Positions 1-8,949 of a stretch of DNA of 64,000 nucleotides are shown here, piece by piece. Below the pieces are notes generated by a model. It was not told the origin of the DNA. It made no database searches and was given only the letters and a program-made list of their open reading frames with translations. The DNA lies in contig NZ_CP150233.1 in the NCBI RefSeq assembly GCF_037974265.1, positions 3,782,001-3,846,000 of the forward strand. The letters are read 5' to 3'. The position numbers and the translations under genes were made by a program. The DNA is from Paenibacillus sp. FSL R5-0623 (GTDB lineage Bacteria; Bacillota; Bacilli; Paenibacillales; Paenibacillaceae). How positions within the stretch are numbered: the stretch's first letter is position 1; each line of letters starts with the position of its first letter.

Positions 1-854
1 CACTGAGCCGGCTAGATACTGTAAAGCTTCATTCAGATGTAAAATCAGTGATAGCCAGCAGACCTGTTATTGCATTCGCTGTCCAATTAGATGGAGAAGA
101 AATGGCAACCTTGAATGCACCGGTTGAAATCAGACTGCCTTATACTCCTGATGTTGAAGAATTGGCCAATTCCAAATACCTTACAGTTTCGTACATGGCT
201 GCAAATAGTACATTTGTTCAGCTACTGAATGGTAAATACGACAGTGCTCTACAAGCCATGGTTTTTCCAGCGGCAAATACAGGTCAATATGCAGTTGTTT
301 ATACGAAGAAGTTCTTCAATGATGTCATCAAGGATTCGTGGTACGCACCAGCAGTTGAAACAATGGCGTCCAAAGGATTCATCGACGGGACATCAGCAAC
401 AAGCTTTAGTCCTGAGCAAAAGGTCACAAGAGGTGAGTATCTAGCTTGGTTGGTAAGGACACTGGATCTCAAAGCAGAGTTCAACACCACCTTCAGTGAT
501 ATGAAGCGAACAGACCTTTATTATGAGGAAATCGGAATCGCCAAAGCACTCGGGATCGCCCTGGGCACGAACGGCAGCTTCTATCCGGAAACGGAAATTG
601 CTAGACAAGATTTGGCTGTGCTGACCATGCGGGCTTTACGAGCAGTGGGCAAAACCGAGCAGACCCATACAGCCGAGGATCTCAAGAGATTTACAGATGC
701 GGCAAATGTAGCAGAGTACGCAGTTGATGACATGGCTGCAATGGTTAAAATGGGTTTCATAAACGGGCGAAGCAATGTCACCTTGAGTCCTGCTGGAACG
801 ACAAGCAGAGCAGAAGCTGCTCAGGTTCTGTGTAAGATTTTCTTGCAGCTATAA
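1..854 (+). CDS. S-layer homology (SLH) domain protein, C-terminal part, 5' end outside the window
   Basis: The reading frame is open to the left edge of the window, so this is the 3' part of a longer gene; the first internal ATG-like start near position 48 is probably not the real start. The last ~180 residues hold SLH modules: 'SWYAPAVETMASKGFIDG' followed by 'FSPEQKVTRGEYLAWLVR', then 'IGIAKALGIALGT...FYPETEIARQDLAVLTMRAL', then 'YAVDDMAAMVKMGFINGR...TTSRAEAAQVLCKI'. Three such modules at a C-terminus are typical of Paenibacillus and Bacillus proteins anchored to pyruvylated secondary cell wall polymer. The residues before the SLH modules ('AFAVQLDGEEMATLNAPVEIRLPYTP') look like an extracellular beta-rich domain of unknown function. 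A strong terminator follows 7 bases after the stop. Surface location is inferred from the family; the signal peptide is not visible here. Confidence 0.88.
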   Translation, partial: LSRLDTVKLHSDVKSVIASRPVIAFAVQLDGEEMATLNAPVEIRLPYTPDVEELANSKYLTVSYMAANSTFVQLLNGKYDSALQAMVFPAANTGQYAVVYTKKFFNDVIKDSWYAPAVETMASKGFIDGTSATSFSPEQKVTRGEYLAWLVRTLDLKAEFNTTFSDMKRTDLYYEEIGIAKALGIALGTNGSFYPETEIARQDLAVLTMRALRAVGKTEQTHTAEDLKRFTDAANVAEYAVDDMAAMVKMGFINGRSNVTLSPAGTTSRAEAAQVLCKIFLQL

Positions 855-860
855 TTAAAG

Positions 861-910
861 AAACCGACCTTGATCCTGTTTCATGCAGGACCAAGGTCGG
901 TTTCCTTTTT
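861..910 (+). terminator. Rho-independent terminator of the SLH gene
   Basis: A 12-bp stem (861-872 with 892-903) extended inward by a second 5-bp stem (874-878 with 886-890) is followed by a T-rich tract at 901-910. It lies directly after the SLH stop codon. Confidence 0.9.
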
Positions 911-1003
911 AGGGAGTGCTTCAAGCATGATGCCGTGCCCAATGTTAATTACCCATACCTGGAAAAACTTAAAAATCTAAATTATCCCGTTGAATTGGCG
1001 TAG

Positions 1004-2212
1004 TTAAGTCGAGATTTGCGGTTCATCTACAGGCTGTCGTCCACTTACCACAAGCATAATTACAGCAACAATGATAAGTATAAAGCAAAAGATAAATGAG
1101 TATCGGTAACCCACAATGCTGGCTACTCCACCACCAACAAGACTACCAATCAGCCTGCCGATAGTGGATGAATTAGAATAGAGTGTGGAAGCATATCCCG
1201 GCATACTAGGCAGCAGGTCCTGAATGTAGCTAATTCCAATCGCAGAAATGACCGCGACAAAAACAGCGAGCAAAATTTGTGCTGCAAGCATTTGCCACAT
1301 CTCGTTCGAGATAAGGATAACGAAATAATAAGCTCCTCCAAAAATAGCCCCGCAAAACACCAAGATTCGGTTACTATACTTTGCACTAAGTAGACCGAGT
1401 ACAATCATAAAGGGAATTTCCAGCGCAGCACATATACTGCTGACTAAACCGACATGACTTGTCGTTCCCCCAAGATTGTTTGTAATAAAGAGAGCCGTGT
1501 TTATGGTGCTCATCCAATGAGCCGTATACATGAGTATCATAATGAGAAAAGGAATTAGAATATCCCGGTTTTGAGCCAGTCGGAAACTTTTTATATTCGC
1601 TTCAGCATTACTGCTCTTCATTTCTGTGTTTGATTTGAGAAACAGGAAAACAAGCAGAGCTACGAGCAGGAAAGCTCCGATCGTCCCCAAAAAAATCCCC
1701 TTAAATCCAATAGCAGTGAGTAATAAAGTGCCGATTAAAGGACCTGTAATAAAGCCGAGAGAGAAAGCAGAACGCAAGGTGGAATTAGCAAACGCACGCT
1801 CCGTAAAATGACTCTTTATCACTGCTTCTCTGGAAATAGCGAACAACTGGGGCATCCCTAGTGCACCAAGGGCAGTAAACACAGTCATGTAAATGAACAA
1901 CATCGGAAAATCTTGAATGAACAAGTATCCACTGAAGGCCAGGACATTAGAGAGAGTAGAGAAAAGATAAATGCTCTTCCGATTCAAGCCGAGGTCAGAA
2001 CGTCTCCCGATTAGCGTACTGATCCATATTCCTGCAATTAGTGTAACAGCTAGATAAAGACCAAACATTCCAATAGATACGCCAAGCTGTTCCGTGAAAT
2101 AAATAGATAAAAAGGGGGTACTGAGTGAAATGCCCATTCCCTGTAATGCCATACACATAAAGAGTAAAGCATACGAAGGAATGGAAAATAAGCTGATGAA
2201 TCGATTGATCAT
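1004..2212 (-). CDS. MFS transporter, sugar-efflux (SetA/SetB)-like
   Basis: The 402-residue protein has about twelve hydrophobic segments in two six-helix halves, the usual size and layout of major facilitator transporters. The N-terminal 'ALQGMGISLSTPFLSIYFTEQLG' and 'IGRRSDLGLNRKSIYL' loop (the MFS loop 2-3 motif in variant form) resemble the SET sugar-efflux group. Substrate is not known; sugar or drug export is the best guess. The ATG at 2212 is preceded on the minus strand by GAGGAG at a suitable distance. The gene is monocistronic and convergent with the SLH gene. An unexplained gap of about 580 bases lies upstream. Confidence 0.8.
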   Translation of the reverse strand: MINRFISLFSIPSYALLFMCMALQGMGISLSTPFLSIYFTEQLGVSIGMFGLYLAVTLIAGIWISTLIGRRSDLGLNRKSIYLFSTLSNVLAFSGYLFIQDFPMLFIYMTVFTALGALGMPQLFAISREAVIKSHFTERAFANSTLRSAFSLGFITGPLIGTLLLTAIGFKGIFLGTIGAFLLVALLVFLFLKSNTEMKSSNAEANIKSFRLAQNRDILIPFLIMILMYTAHWMSTINTALFITNNLGGTTSHVGLVSSICAALEIPFMIVLGLLSAKYSNRILVFCGAIFGGAYYFVILISNEMWQMLAAQILLAVFVAVISAIGISYIQDLLPSMPGYASTLYSNSSTIGRLIGSLVGGGVASIVGYRYSFIFCFILIIVAVIMLVVSGRQPVDEPQIST

Positions 2213-2794
2213 AGTGTAAAATTACTCCTCAGAATTTGTTGTTGTGTAATCACCATACATGACCTTGCTTTATCTCGTCTAATTGCATTTTACTGGTGAA
2301 TTCTTCACATCCACTTTGGGAAGCTAATAAACGCTCACAATCATGGCTGAATAGAATCAATCGTACATCTTTATTATGTATTAAATGACAACACAAACAA
2401 TATAACATTCGTGCCAAATGCTTGCCTAAACCTACCATAGACTCGTGTGAGTATACAGTAAATTAAAGGCATTTCCCGGAAAAAGGAGGTTCCCTTTTCA
2501 CTATCAACAGGTTGTTATTAAGGAAATACATAGTCATTTCTAAGACAGTACATGTGGAGCATGATCGAATGCCTCATTCTGCTGTAAACTATGCTTGAAG
2601 CCACCAAAAATCCCTTTTACAAGATAGGGGGATGAGCGTTAAAGTTAACGCAATTAAAGACAGGCGATAGATTTAAAAAGATGAGGTTTCAAAACAAATC
2701 AGGTGTACTCAAATCAGCTTTAATTTTGTTTTATAAAACACACAGATGCGAACTCCCTAAGTTACCATTTTGTTGTTAGAATATTTTTCTAAAC
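2213..2794. other. Intergenic stretch upstream of the MFS gene
   Basis: No recognisable gene. A 62-codon minus-strand frame at 2250-2438 has no ribosome binding site or family resemblance that I can see. A perfect 7-bp palindrome with a 2-base centre (2636-2651, GCGTTAA-AG-TTAACGC) sits 145 bases before the sigma-factor remnant and could be an operator or a decayed terminator. Confidence 0.4.
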
Positions 2795-3298
2795 ATGGAT
2801 GAGGAAACCGAATACAGAATTAAAAGAGTACAAGCGGGCGAAATTCAGGACTACGTTAAGCCTGAGGTTTTTTTCTCCGCCTGGCTCTACAAATTGGCCT
2901 ATCATCACTACATAAACATAATCCGTCGAAAAAAAATGCAACAGAAATGGAATTTCAGATTAATGGCTCAAGATCAATCTACCATTAGTCCTGCAGAAAT
3001 GCTGGATAGCCAACTCTTTAACGAACCACTAAGCCGGGCGCTTGAGAAACTAAATGTAGTTGAACGGAACCTATTGATTCTGCGCGTTTTTGAAGAAAAA
3101 TCGTTTGCTGAAATTGCTGGAATTCTGAATAAAAGTCCCGATGCCAGGGATAAGAAAACTAATTACGTTACTTACCATCGAATTGTATGGAGGGACGATC
3201 ACAATCATTTGTTGTACGAAATATCGAATAATACTGACAGCGCTCTAGGTAAAGAGGATCTGGTCAAAATAGCTGAAGAGATGATTACATCTCGTTAG
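2795..3298 (+). pseudogene. Chimeric remnant of an ECF sigma factor fused to the tail of its DUF4367-type anti-sigma partner
   Basis: Residues 1-20 ('EYRIKRVQAGEIQDY') match the start of ECF sigma factors. Region 2 is then missing and the text jumps to 'FFSAWLYKLAYHHYINIIRRKK' (end of region 2) and the complete region 4 'LEKLNVVERNLLILRVFEEKSFAEIAGILNKSPDA'. After 'SPDARDKK' the sequence changes to 'RIVWRDDHNHLLYEISNNT...EDLVKIAEEMI', which is the pattern of the C-terminal DUF4367 domain found in the anti-sigma gene that normally follows such a sigma gene. Two internal deletions in an original sigma/anti-sigma operon explain this, and left one open frame. Region 2 (core RNA polymerase and -10 binding) is largely lost, so activity as a sigma factor is unlikely. 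No good ribosome binding site precedes the ATG. Confidence 0.72.
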
Positions 3299-4308
3299 TG
3301 TTCTAAACAACAAACTCAAATACAAAGTAAAGAGTGAGTACAGATTATCTAAGCAACATTCGCCGATCTCAGTCGGAGAGCACTTTTGTTCAACATTAAT
3401 AATCTTTCTTACCCTTGAATCCAATCCATAGTAACGATAGAAGATTTGCTTGGCTCCAACATGGATGCTCCACCTAAATAGGTATCCCCGAAGATTCCTT
3501 TTTGATAAACTTGGCAAAAAGTTGACTTATAGACGGGATATCTAACTACAATTCCAGTTTTTTGCCGAGGAAGGAAATTCACTGGAAATGGGCGAAAGCT
3601 TTACAGTCGCAAGTCTATTATCAAGATTCGCAAAAAGGGAAGAAACTGGAGAGAATTCCAGTGTAGACCGATTCGTCGGAGCGATTCTCCATTTCGTCCA
3701 CAGGTATGTATGGTGACGCTATCCTAAATGTTTACCTAAGAACGGCAGGAACGACCTATTCGTGGTCAGAAGAGGCACAATGAACACGTCTAATTTTTCA
3801 AGCTAATACGCGCTTTCCTCCTTTTCTGCACACCCTCATATTCGATTACAGCAAAAGGCCACCCGCAATCATTTGCGCCAGCGGCCCTTTTTTCTTGGCC
3901 TTGTTGTGCGGCGACACAAAACAAGAAGCAAAACGCGAGCAATAGGTGTATATTTCCAATATAATCAAATAGGCGGGAATTGTACATTTTTTCGGGGAAA
4001 GATCTTTATTATGTGTATAGGAAAGAATAAGCGGGGCTTATACAATAACATTAGAGATTGTAAACGCTTGCTTTGAATTCTGAGGATGCAATCAATGAAT
4101 TACCGTAATCGCTGGATACTTGAGCGCTATTCTGAACCGAGCGCGGGAATGCCTACATGCTGGACGATGAAGCGCCTCCCTTGTTCGCTTGCCTCAGCCA
4201 GCTGCTTCACCGGCGTCTACCTGGGGCTGCGCGCCTTGGGCAACGGTACAGAGAACACCAGCCCTAATTATGAAGGATTCTATTATCCAATACCAAAGGA
4301 GATGCCTT
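3299..4308. other. About 1 kb without an intact gene; degraded coding-like sequence
   Basis: Several short frames occur on both strands but none has a convincing start, ribosome binding site and family signature. Parts of 3540-3790 read like fragments of protein in more than one frame, consistent with decay. Next to the GH43 gene the frame from about 4086 has a start-like ATG after GAGGA and runs into the GH43 start, but its translation is not recognisable. Confidence 0.4.
4059..4072. promoter_or_regulatory. Possible weak cre (CcpA) site upstream of GH43
   Basis: TGTAAACGCTTGCT matches the catabolite-responsive element consensus TGWNANCGNTNWCA except at two of the last positions. It lies ~240 bases before the GH43 start. 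A cre would fit a sugar-hydrolase gene, but a single degenerate match is weak evidence. Confidence 0.25.
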
Positions 4309-5331
4309 ATGAATCAACAACAACTACCTAAGCCCCACCAGCCGCTCGTAACCCACATCTTCACTGCGGACCCGTCCGCCCATGTCTACGAGGGCAAAAT
4401 CTACATCTATCCTTCCCATGACCTCGATCATGACGAGCCGAGCAACGATAACGGCGACCAGTATAAAATGGAAGACTATCATGTCCTCTCGATGAACAAC
4501 TTCGATTCCCCTGTGGTCGATCACGGCGAAGCGCTGCATCTGAGAGATATTCCGTGGGCCTCCAAGCAGCTCTGGGCACCGGATGCCGCTTATAAAAACA
4601 ATACCTATTACCTGTTCTTCCCGGCACGGGACCATGACGGCATCTTCCGTCTGGGTGTGGCAACATCAGAGTCTCCGGCAGGCCCGTTCAAGCCGCAGCC
4701 GAATTATATGGAAGGCAGCTTCAGTATCGATCCAGCTGTACTGGTGGATGACGACAATCAGTCATACATCTATTTCGGCGGACTCTGGGGCGGACAGCTG
4801 GAGAAATGGCAGACCGGCAGCTTCATGCCAGATGCAGAAGGACCGGGTCCTGACCAGCCAGCGCTTGGACCGCAAGTTGCACTGCTTAGTGACGACATGC
4901 TGTCCTTCCATGGCAAGCCTGCAGAGATATCGATTGTCGATGAAGACGGGAATCCGATTCTGGCCGGGGATGAGGAACGGAGATATTTTGAAGGCCCATG
5001 GATCCATAAATATAACGACTATTACTACCTGTCCTACTCCACAGGAACCACGCATAAGCTCGTATATGCGATCGGCAAGAACCCGATGGGACCATTCACG
5101 TTCAAGGGCGAGATTCTCTCTCCAGTTATCGGCTGGACAACCCACCACTCCATTGTACAAGTTGAAGATAAGTGGTATCTGTTCTATCACGACAGCTCCC
5201 TGTCGGAAGGCGTCAACCACAAGCGCTGCGTTAAATATTCCGAACTGAAATACAACGAAGACGGAACGATCCAGAAGATCAATCCTTATCCGGGTGTCGA
5301 GTTAGCGGAAACAGATAGGATTACAAAATAA
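4309..5331 (+). CDS. Glycoside hydrolase family 43 protein (arabinofuranosidase/xylosidase type), cytoplasmic
   Basis: The 340-residue protein has the GH43 five-bladed propeller pattern: 'FTADPSAHVYEGKIYIYPSHD' with the general-base Asp in the first blade, 'WAPDAAYKNNTYYLFFPAR' in the second, 'SIDPAVLVDDDNQSYIYFGG' in the third, and 'EGPWIHKYNDYYYLSYS' carrying the likely catalytic acid Glu. The final blade has 'THHSIVQVEDKWYLFYHD'. No signal peptide is present, so it probably acts inside the cell on imported arabino- or xylo-oligosaccharides. The ATG at 4309 is chosen over the longer upstream frame because AAAGGAG (4295-4301) ends 7 bases before it. It is monocistronic, closed by its own terminator. 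The exact substrate cannot be read from sequence alone. Confidence 0.9.
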   Translation: MNQQQLPKPHQPLVTHIFTADPSAHVYEGKIYIYPSHDLDHDEPSNDNGDQYKMEDYHVLSMNNFDSPVVDHGEALHLRDIPWASKQLWAPDAAYKNNTYYLFFPARDHDGIFRLGVATSESPAGPFKPQPNYMEGSFSIDPAVLVDDDNQSYIYFGGLWGGQLEKWQTGSFMPDAEGPGPDQPALGPQVALLSDDMLSFHGKPAEISIVDEDGNPILAGDEERRYFEGPWIHKYNDYYYLSYSTGTTHKLVYAIGKNPMGPFTFKGEILSPVIGWTTHHSIVQVEDKWYLFYHDSSLSEGVNHKRCVKYSELKYNEDGTIQKINPYPGVELAETDRITK

Positions 5332-5344
5332 GGCATAACATGAG

Positions 5345-5370
5345 GCAGCTCCTGACGGGGCTGCTTTTTT
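5345..5370 (+). terminator. Terminator of the GH43 gene
   Basis: GCAGCTCC (5345-5352) pairs with GGGGCTGC (5357-5364) with one G-U pair and a TGAC loop, followed by six T. Confidence 0.88.
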
Positions 5371-5577
5371 GATAGATCAGTTGTGTTACTCAAACTTGGA
5401 GAAAATCTCTGCTGAACAAAGAATATTTTTACTATGAGACTATGTGTAGAACAGGAGAAAATGATTTACAATGAACGATTCTATTTAATTCTTGGGTACG
5501 ATTGACAATAGTAGATTGCATATGTAGCATTTGAATAGTAACAATTAAACGATCATAACTAAACGGAGGGATTTTCC

Positions 5578-6414
5578 ATGGCTAAAGTAAACGTAGGCGA
5601 AGAGAATGCACAACCAATTGAACTGTATTACGAAGATCATGGCGAGGGGAAACCCATCATCCTTATTCATGGCTGGCCTTTGAGTGGAAGATCCTGGGAG
5701 AAACAAGTACCTATCCTGATTGAAGCGGGCTACCGTATTATCACGTATGATCGTCGTGGTTTTGGTCAGTCTTCCCAACCTTGGGATGGTTATGAGTACG
5801 ATACTTTTGCATCTGATTTACATAAATTGATTTTGCACCTCGATCTGCGCGATGCTACACTGGTTGGGTTCTCCATGGGAGGCGGCGAAGTAGCTCGCTA
5901 TATCGGAACATATGGAACGGAACGGGTTTCCAAAGCTGTATTTGCAGGCGCTGTTCCTCCTTACCTGTATAAGTCCGAGGACAATCCACAGGGAGGATTG
6001 GACGATGCAACGATTGCTGAATTCCAAAATGGGGTTAAGGGTGATCGTCTAGCCTTCTTGGATGGATTTACAAATAACTTTTTCGCTGCAGGAGATCGTA
6101 CAGACCTTGTGAGCGAGCCGTTCCGTCTATATAACCGGGATATTGCTGCTCTGGCATCCCCTAAGGGTACCCTGGATTGCATTGCTGCCTTTGCTCTTAC
6201 CGATTTCCGTCAGGACCTGGAGAAATTCAATATTCCGACCCTGGTTATTCATGGCGATTCCGATGCCATTGTGCCGCTTAAAGTCAGTGGACAACGTACA
6301 CATGAATCTATCCCTGGCAGCCGGCTTGTTGTTGTAGAAGGTGGACCACATGGCTTTAATGCGACACATCCTGAAGCATTTAATGCAGCGTTGATCGAAT
6401 TTCTGAAGAGCTAA
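5578..6414 (+). CDS. Alpha/beta hydrolase, non-heme chloroperoxidase (bromoperoxidase/esterase) family
   Basis: The 278-residue length and sequence fit the cofactor-free haloperoxidase/esterase group. The oxyanion-hole motif is 'LIHGWPLSG', the nucleophile elbow is 'GFSMGGGEVARY' (Ser), the acid is in 'VIHGDSDAIVPL' (Asp) and the base is in 'EGGPHGFNATH' (His). Members hydrolyse esters and can make peracids that oxidise halides; the physiological substrate is usually unknown. GGAGG (5565-5569) lies 8 bases before the ATG. There is no signal peptide, so a cytoplasmic location is expected. It is a single-gene unit ending in a strong terminator. Confidence 0.92.
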   Translation: MAKVNVGEENAQPIELYYEDHGEGKPIILIHGWPLSGRSWEKQVPILIEAGYRIITYDRRGFGQSSQPWDGYEYDTFASDLHKLILHLDLRDATLVGFSMGGGEVARYIGTYGTERVSKAVFAGAVPPYLYKSEDNPQGGLDDATIAEFQNGVKGDRLAFLDGFTNNFFAAGDRTDLVSEPFRLYNRDIAALASPKGTLDCIAAFALTDFRQDLEKFNIPTLVIHGDSDAIVPLKVSGQRTHESIPGSRLVVVEGGPHGFNATHPEAFNAALIEFLKS

Positions 6415-6454
6415 GCTTTGATTAAAACTGGTTAGAATAACATACGAAATAAAA

Positions 6455-6497
6455 AAAGAGCAGGACACCCTTTTGGAGTAGGGTTGTCCTGCTCTTT
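6455..6497. terminator. Bidirectional terminator after the chloroperoxidase gene
   Basis: A 16-17 bp stem (AAAGAGCAGGAC at 6455 onward, complementary to 6481-6497 with one bulge) is flanked by A-rich and T-rich tracts, so it could stop transcription from either side. Confidence 0.85.
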
Positions 6498-6503
6498 CAA
6501 CGA

Positions 6504-6740
6504 TTACAGAAATTCGACTGTATCATGTTGTTCCCGGACAATCCTGGTTGTATCAACCTTGTTGCGCAAGGAAGCGACCGCTTCTTCACTCCATGACGAA
6601 CCAAAAACCAAACTCAATGAGTTATTATCAACGACTTTCCATACTGAAACACTGTCTGAAATTAATAGTACTTTGTATACGCCAACTAACCTGTATATTC
6701 TAATGAAGAGGGCTTCGTTCGAAGATAGAAGAAGACCACC
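6504..6740 (-). pseudogene. Unrecognised coding remnant sharing the bidirectional terminator
   Basis: A minus-strand frame without a good start ends at 6504, just before the bidirectional terminator, which is where a real gene end would sit. Its last 25 or so residues ('SSWSEEAVASLRNKVDTT' and 'QHDTVEFL') read like a genuine protein tail. Upstream the frame is closed by a stop at 6741. I do not recognise the family. Probably the 3' end of a gene otherwise lost. Confidence 0.35.
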
Positions 6741-6884
6741 TTAACCCTAAGTTTGATAATTAATCTAAGGCCAGGACATATGCATATATAACAATCGAAG
6801 AGCTGAACAAATTGAAATATTTCCATTATATATTGCATGTACTTCAACAGCTGAGCTTAATACCGTTACTGAGTATGTAAATAT

Positions 6885-7041
6885 GTCGAGGGGCAAGAAC
6901 ATGGTCCCTTTGAAGTTGCTATTTTAGCGACTTTTTTATTTTATCGGTACAAGTTCTTGTCCCAAGCCAAGGACAAGAACTTGTACCGATTGCCGGAATG
7001 GACAAGAACATAGTCCGATTACCGATTAGGCATATACCTAA
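6885..7041 (+). repeat. Dispersed double-hairpin repeat, full copy 1
   Basis: The element starts GTCGAGG, then has GGGCAAGAACATGGTCC, a small terminator-like hairpin (GTTGCTATTTTAGCGAC followed by T6), a long hairpin with an 18-bp stem (CGGTACAAGTTCTTGTCC pairing with GGACAAGAACTTGTACCG), a second GGACAAGAACATAGTCC and a closing GATTAG...ACCTAAA segment. The same layout recurs at 21571 and 45255, with shorter versions elsewhere. Confidence 0.9.
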
Positions 7042-7200
7042 ACGGTTCTTTTCCTCGTTAATTCATTAAGCTATACCAGCTAATAGCTTGTCAATATTTC
7101 CTGCAAAACAACTCGAAGACCTGTGTTATATTGTTTATTAGGCATGCCAAACAACCCTCCAACTCGGGTTTTATTGGAAGGTTATTCCATTATAATTCTT

Positions 7201-8409
7201 CTATACTGGACGGAATGATTTCTTACTTTTTAAAATGGCATACAACCAATGAACCAGCTTATTCGCACATGCCACTAAAGCCACTTTGTGAGGTTTTCCT
7301 TCAGTTCTTTTGCGTTCGTAAAACTCTTTCATCCGAGTGTTACGAGAACGGATTAGGCCACACTGCACCGCCATAACTAGTGCATATCTAAGCTGCCTGG
7401 AACCACGTTTGGTGATTCGATTCCGAGTCGCTGCAAACTTACCTGAAGCAAAAACGCTTGGGTCGATGCCTGCAAAGGCAACCAGCTTCTTTGGATGATC
7501 AAACCTGTCGACTTCTCCAATTTCCGATAAAATTGTTGCAGCAATTTTAGGGCCAATACCGGGAATCGACTGGATTAAATCATACTCTTCAATCTCTGTA
7601 GCCAGGGCATCTATGGTCTGTTCCAACGCAGCAAGATGCTCTTGGTACTGAAGAATAAGACAGATCAAGATCTTAAGATTAATCAAGTGGCTCGCATACA
7701 TCGTTTGCTGAAATGGGTTTTGTTTTGCAGCATCGAGTAACCGTTGGACTCGTTCGTTAATCCACCTCTCTGATCGACCACGTTTTGAAGACAGGAGAGC
7801 ACTGATTGTATTTTTAAGTGTCTCTTCACTGACCTGTAGAACAGAGGATGAAGTCGGAAACTCATGTAAGAACCGAAGGGATACTTTAGAATACATGGCC
7901 CCGAAAACACCTTTGTACGCTGGGAAAACCTGATCTAGAACAGCTTGGAATTGCAGTTTCGTCTGCACGCACATCTTAGAAAAGGATTCGTATTGTCGCG
8001 TCAGATAACGCATATTAAGCAGTTGTACACCTCTTTTTTTGAATGGTTCGAAATCCTCCCTATAGTAAAGTTCACCCAGAAGATAGGCATCCGCAGCATC
8101 TGTTTTCACTTTACGAAGATTGGTTTTTCGAAGGCGATTAGAAATGAGCGGATTGATAACGATGAATAAATAATGATGCTCCTCAAGGAACTGAACAACG
8201 GGGCTTTGATAATGCCCGGTTGCTTCCAGAATTATTATTGGTCGACGTCCTGATGCTTGTTCGACGTCCTGAATAGTTTGAAGTAATATCTTGAGACCAT
8301 CCCTTGTATGTTCAAAATGAAAGGTCCCTCGGTATGGTTTTCCTCGATCGAAGAAAGCTTGTCCATGGCTTTCTTCTTTAGATATGTCTAGTCCTAAAAC
8401 AGGGTTCAT
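7201..8409 (-). CDS. IS110-family transposase (RuvC-like DEDD recombinase)
   Basis: The 402-residue protein opens with 'MNPVLGLDISKEESHGQAFF', the RuvC-like first acidic motif, followed by 'IILEATGHYQSPVVQFLEE' and 'KVKTDAADAYLLGELYY' with the other acidic residues of the DEDD site. The C-terminal Transposase_20 domain has 'LIQSIPGIGPKIAATILSEIG' and 'LVAFAGIDPSVFASGK', and ends with the conserved Ser-region 'NRITKRGSRQLRYALVMAV'. The ATG at 8409 is preferred over a longer frame because AAGGAG lies at the right distance on the minus strand. The gene appears intact. IS110 enzymes are now known to be guided by a bridge RNA encoded beside the gene. Confidence 0.93.
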   Translation of the reverse strand: MNPVLGLDISKEESHGQAFFDRGKPYRGTFHFEHTRDGLKILLQTIQDVEQASGRRPIIILEATGHYQSPVVQFLEEHHYLFIVINPLISNRLRKTNLRKVKTDAADAYLLGELYYREDFEPFKKRGVQLLNMRYLTRQYESFSKMCVQTKLQFQAVLDQVFPAYKGVFGAMYSKVSLRFLHEFPTSSSVLQVSEETLKNTISALLSSKRGRSERWINERVQRLLDAAKQNPFQQTMYASHLINLKILICLILQYQEHLAALEQTIDALATEIEEYDLIQSIPGIGPKIAATILSEIGEVDRFDHPKKLVAFAGIDPSVFASGKFAATRNRITKRGSRQLRYALVMAVQCGLIRSRNTRMKEFYERKRTEGKPHKVALVACANKLVHWLYAILKSKKSFRPV

Positions 8410-8645
8410 TTTATCTCTCCTTGAAATAAATTTACCGGCAGCCCCTATGAAACTCCTTGTCGCTCCACAGCATCGCATGTGATACGGGATCTATGTCCCA
8501 ACCAGCCTCAATCATGGTCATGACAAGTAGGGGTGAACATTATAGCGCTCGGGATCAAAGTCCCACGGGCAGGTACGTTCGACCCGGCTACTCTAATCCT
8601 CGAAGCTAATGCAAAAAGGATCAACCAGAAAGATATGGTTGATCT
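8410..8645 (-). ncRNA. Candidate IS110 bridge RNA / structured leader
   Basis: Read on the minus strand toward the transposase, this stretch starts with a perfect 8-bp stem-loop (GATCAACC at 8619-8626 complementary to GGTTGATC at 8637-8644). It then contains two similar hairpin motifs, GGGACTTTGATCCC and GGGACATAGATCCC, separated by further pairing-capable sequence. A 5' stem-loop followed by two internal-loop hairpins in the upstream non-coding end is the architecture described for IS110-group bridge RNAs. Assignment rests on position and layout; the target and donor guides were not matched to element ends. Confidence 0.45.
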
Positions 8646-8688
8646 CATAATACGAACGGGCAGGTTAGTTACAGTATGTGGTACTAGT

Positions 8689-8793
8689 GTCGAGGGACAA
8701 GAACATGGTCCCATTGAAGTCGCTATTTTAGCGGCTTTTTTATGTTATCGGTACAAGAACTTCTACCGATTGCCGATTAGATCCATACCTAAT
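8689..8793 (+). repeat. Dispersed double-hairpin repeat, shortened copy 2
   Basis: Begins GTCGAGGGACAAGAACATGG, keeps the terminator-like hairpin (AGTCGCTATTTTAGCGGC plus T6) but has lost most of the long hairpin's left arm and the second direct repeat, and ends GATTAGATCCATACCTAATC. It lies immediately upstream of the IS110 element. Confidence 0.85.
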
Positions 8794-8949
8794 CAATGAG
8801 CACATACACTTTAAAACCTCTTTAAGGACCATAATACACGAAAATATTCAAAGTGTATGGAACAACTGGCACGCTTAGAGGAACACATAGGCAACTAGGT
8901 ATTAAAACAGTGAAATATTGATACAGAAATTAGCTATTAAGAACTGCAG

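Larger units (their letters stand above)
7042..8688 (-). mobile_element. IS110-family insertion sequence (approximate limits)
   Basis: One transposase gene with ~235 bases of structured upstream non-coding DNA and a short downstream end, as in IS110 elements, which lack long terminal inverted repeats. The exact ends cannot be fixed from one copy; the limits given are simply the space between the two flanking hairpin repeats. Confidence 0.6.

Noticed and set aside
2250..2438. A 62-codon minus-strand reading frame upstream of the MFS gene
   Set aside because: No ribosome binding site, no family resemblance, and Cys/Leu-rich text typical of chance frames.
3245..3517. A 90-codon minus-strand frame after the sigma remnant
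   Set aside because: It overlaps the recognised sigma/anti-sigma remnant on the opposite strand and has no start signal.
3790..4331. Overlapping short frames before GH43
   Set aside because: No start signals or family signatures; the frame ending at 4331 only overlaps the real GH43 start.
4583..5248. Long alternative frame within GH43
   Set aside because: It is antiparallel or out of frame to the well-supported GH43 gene and has no motif.
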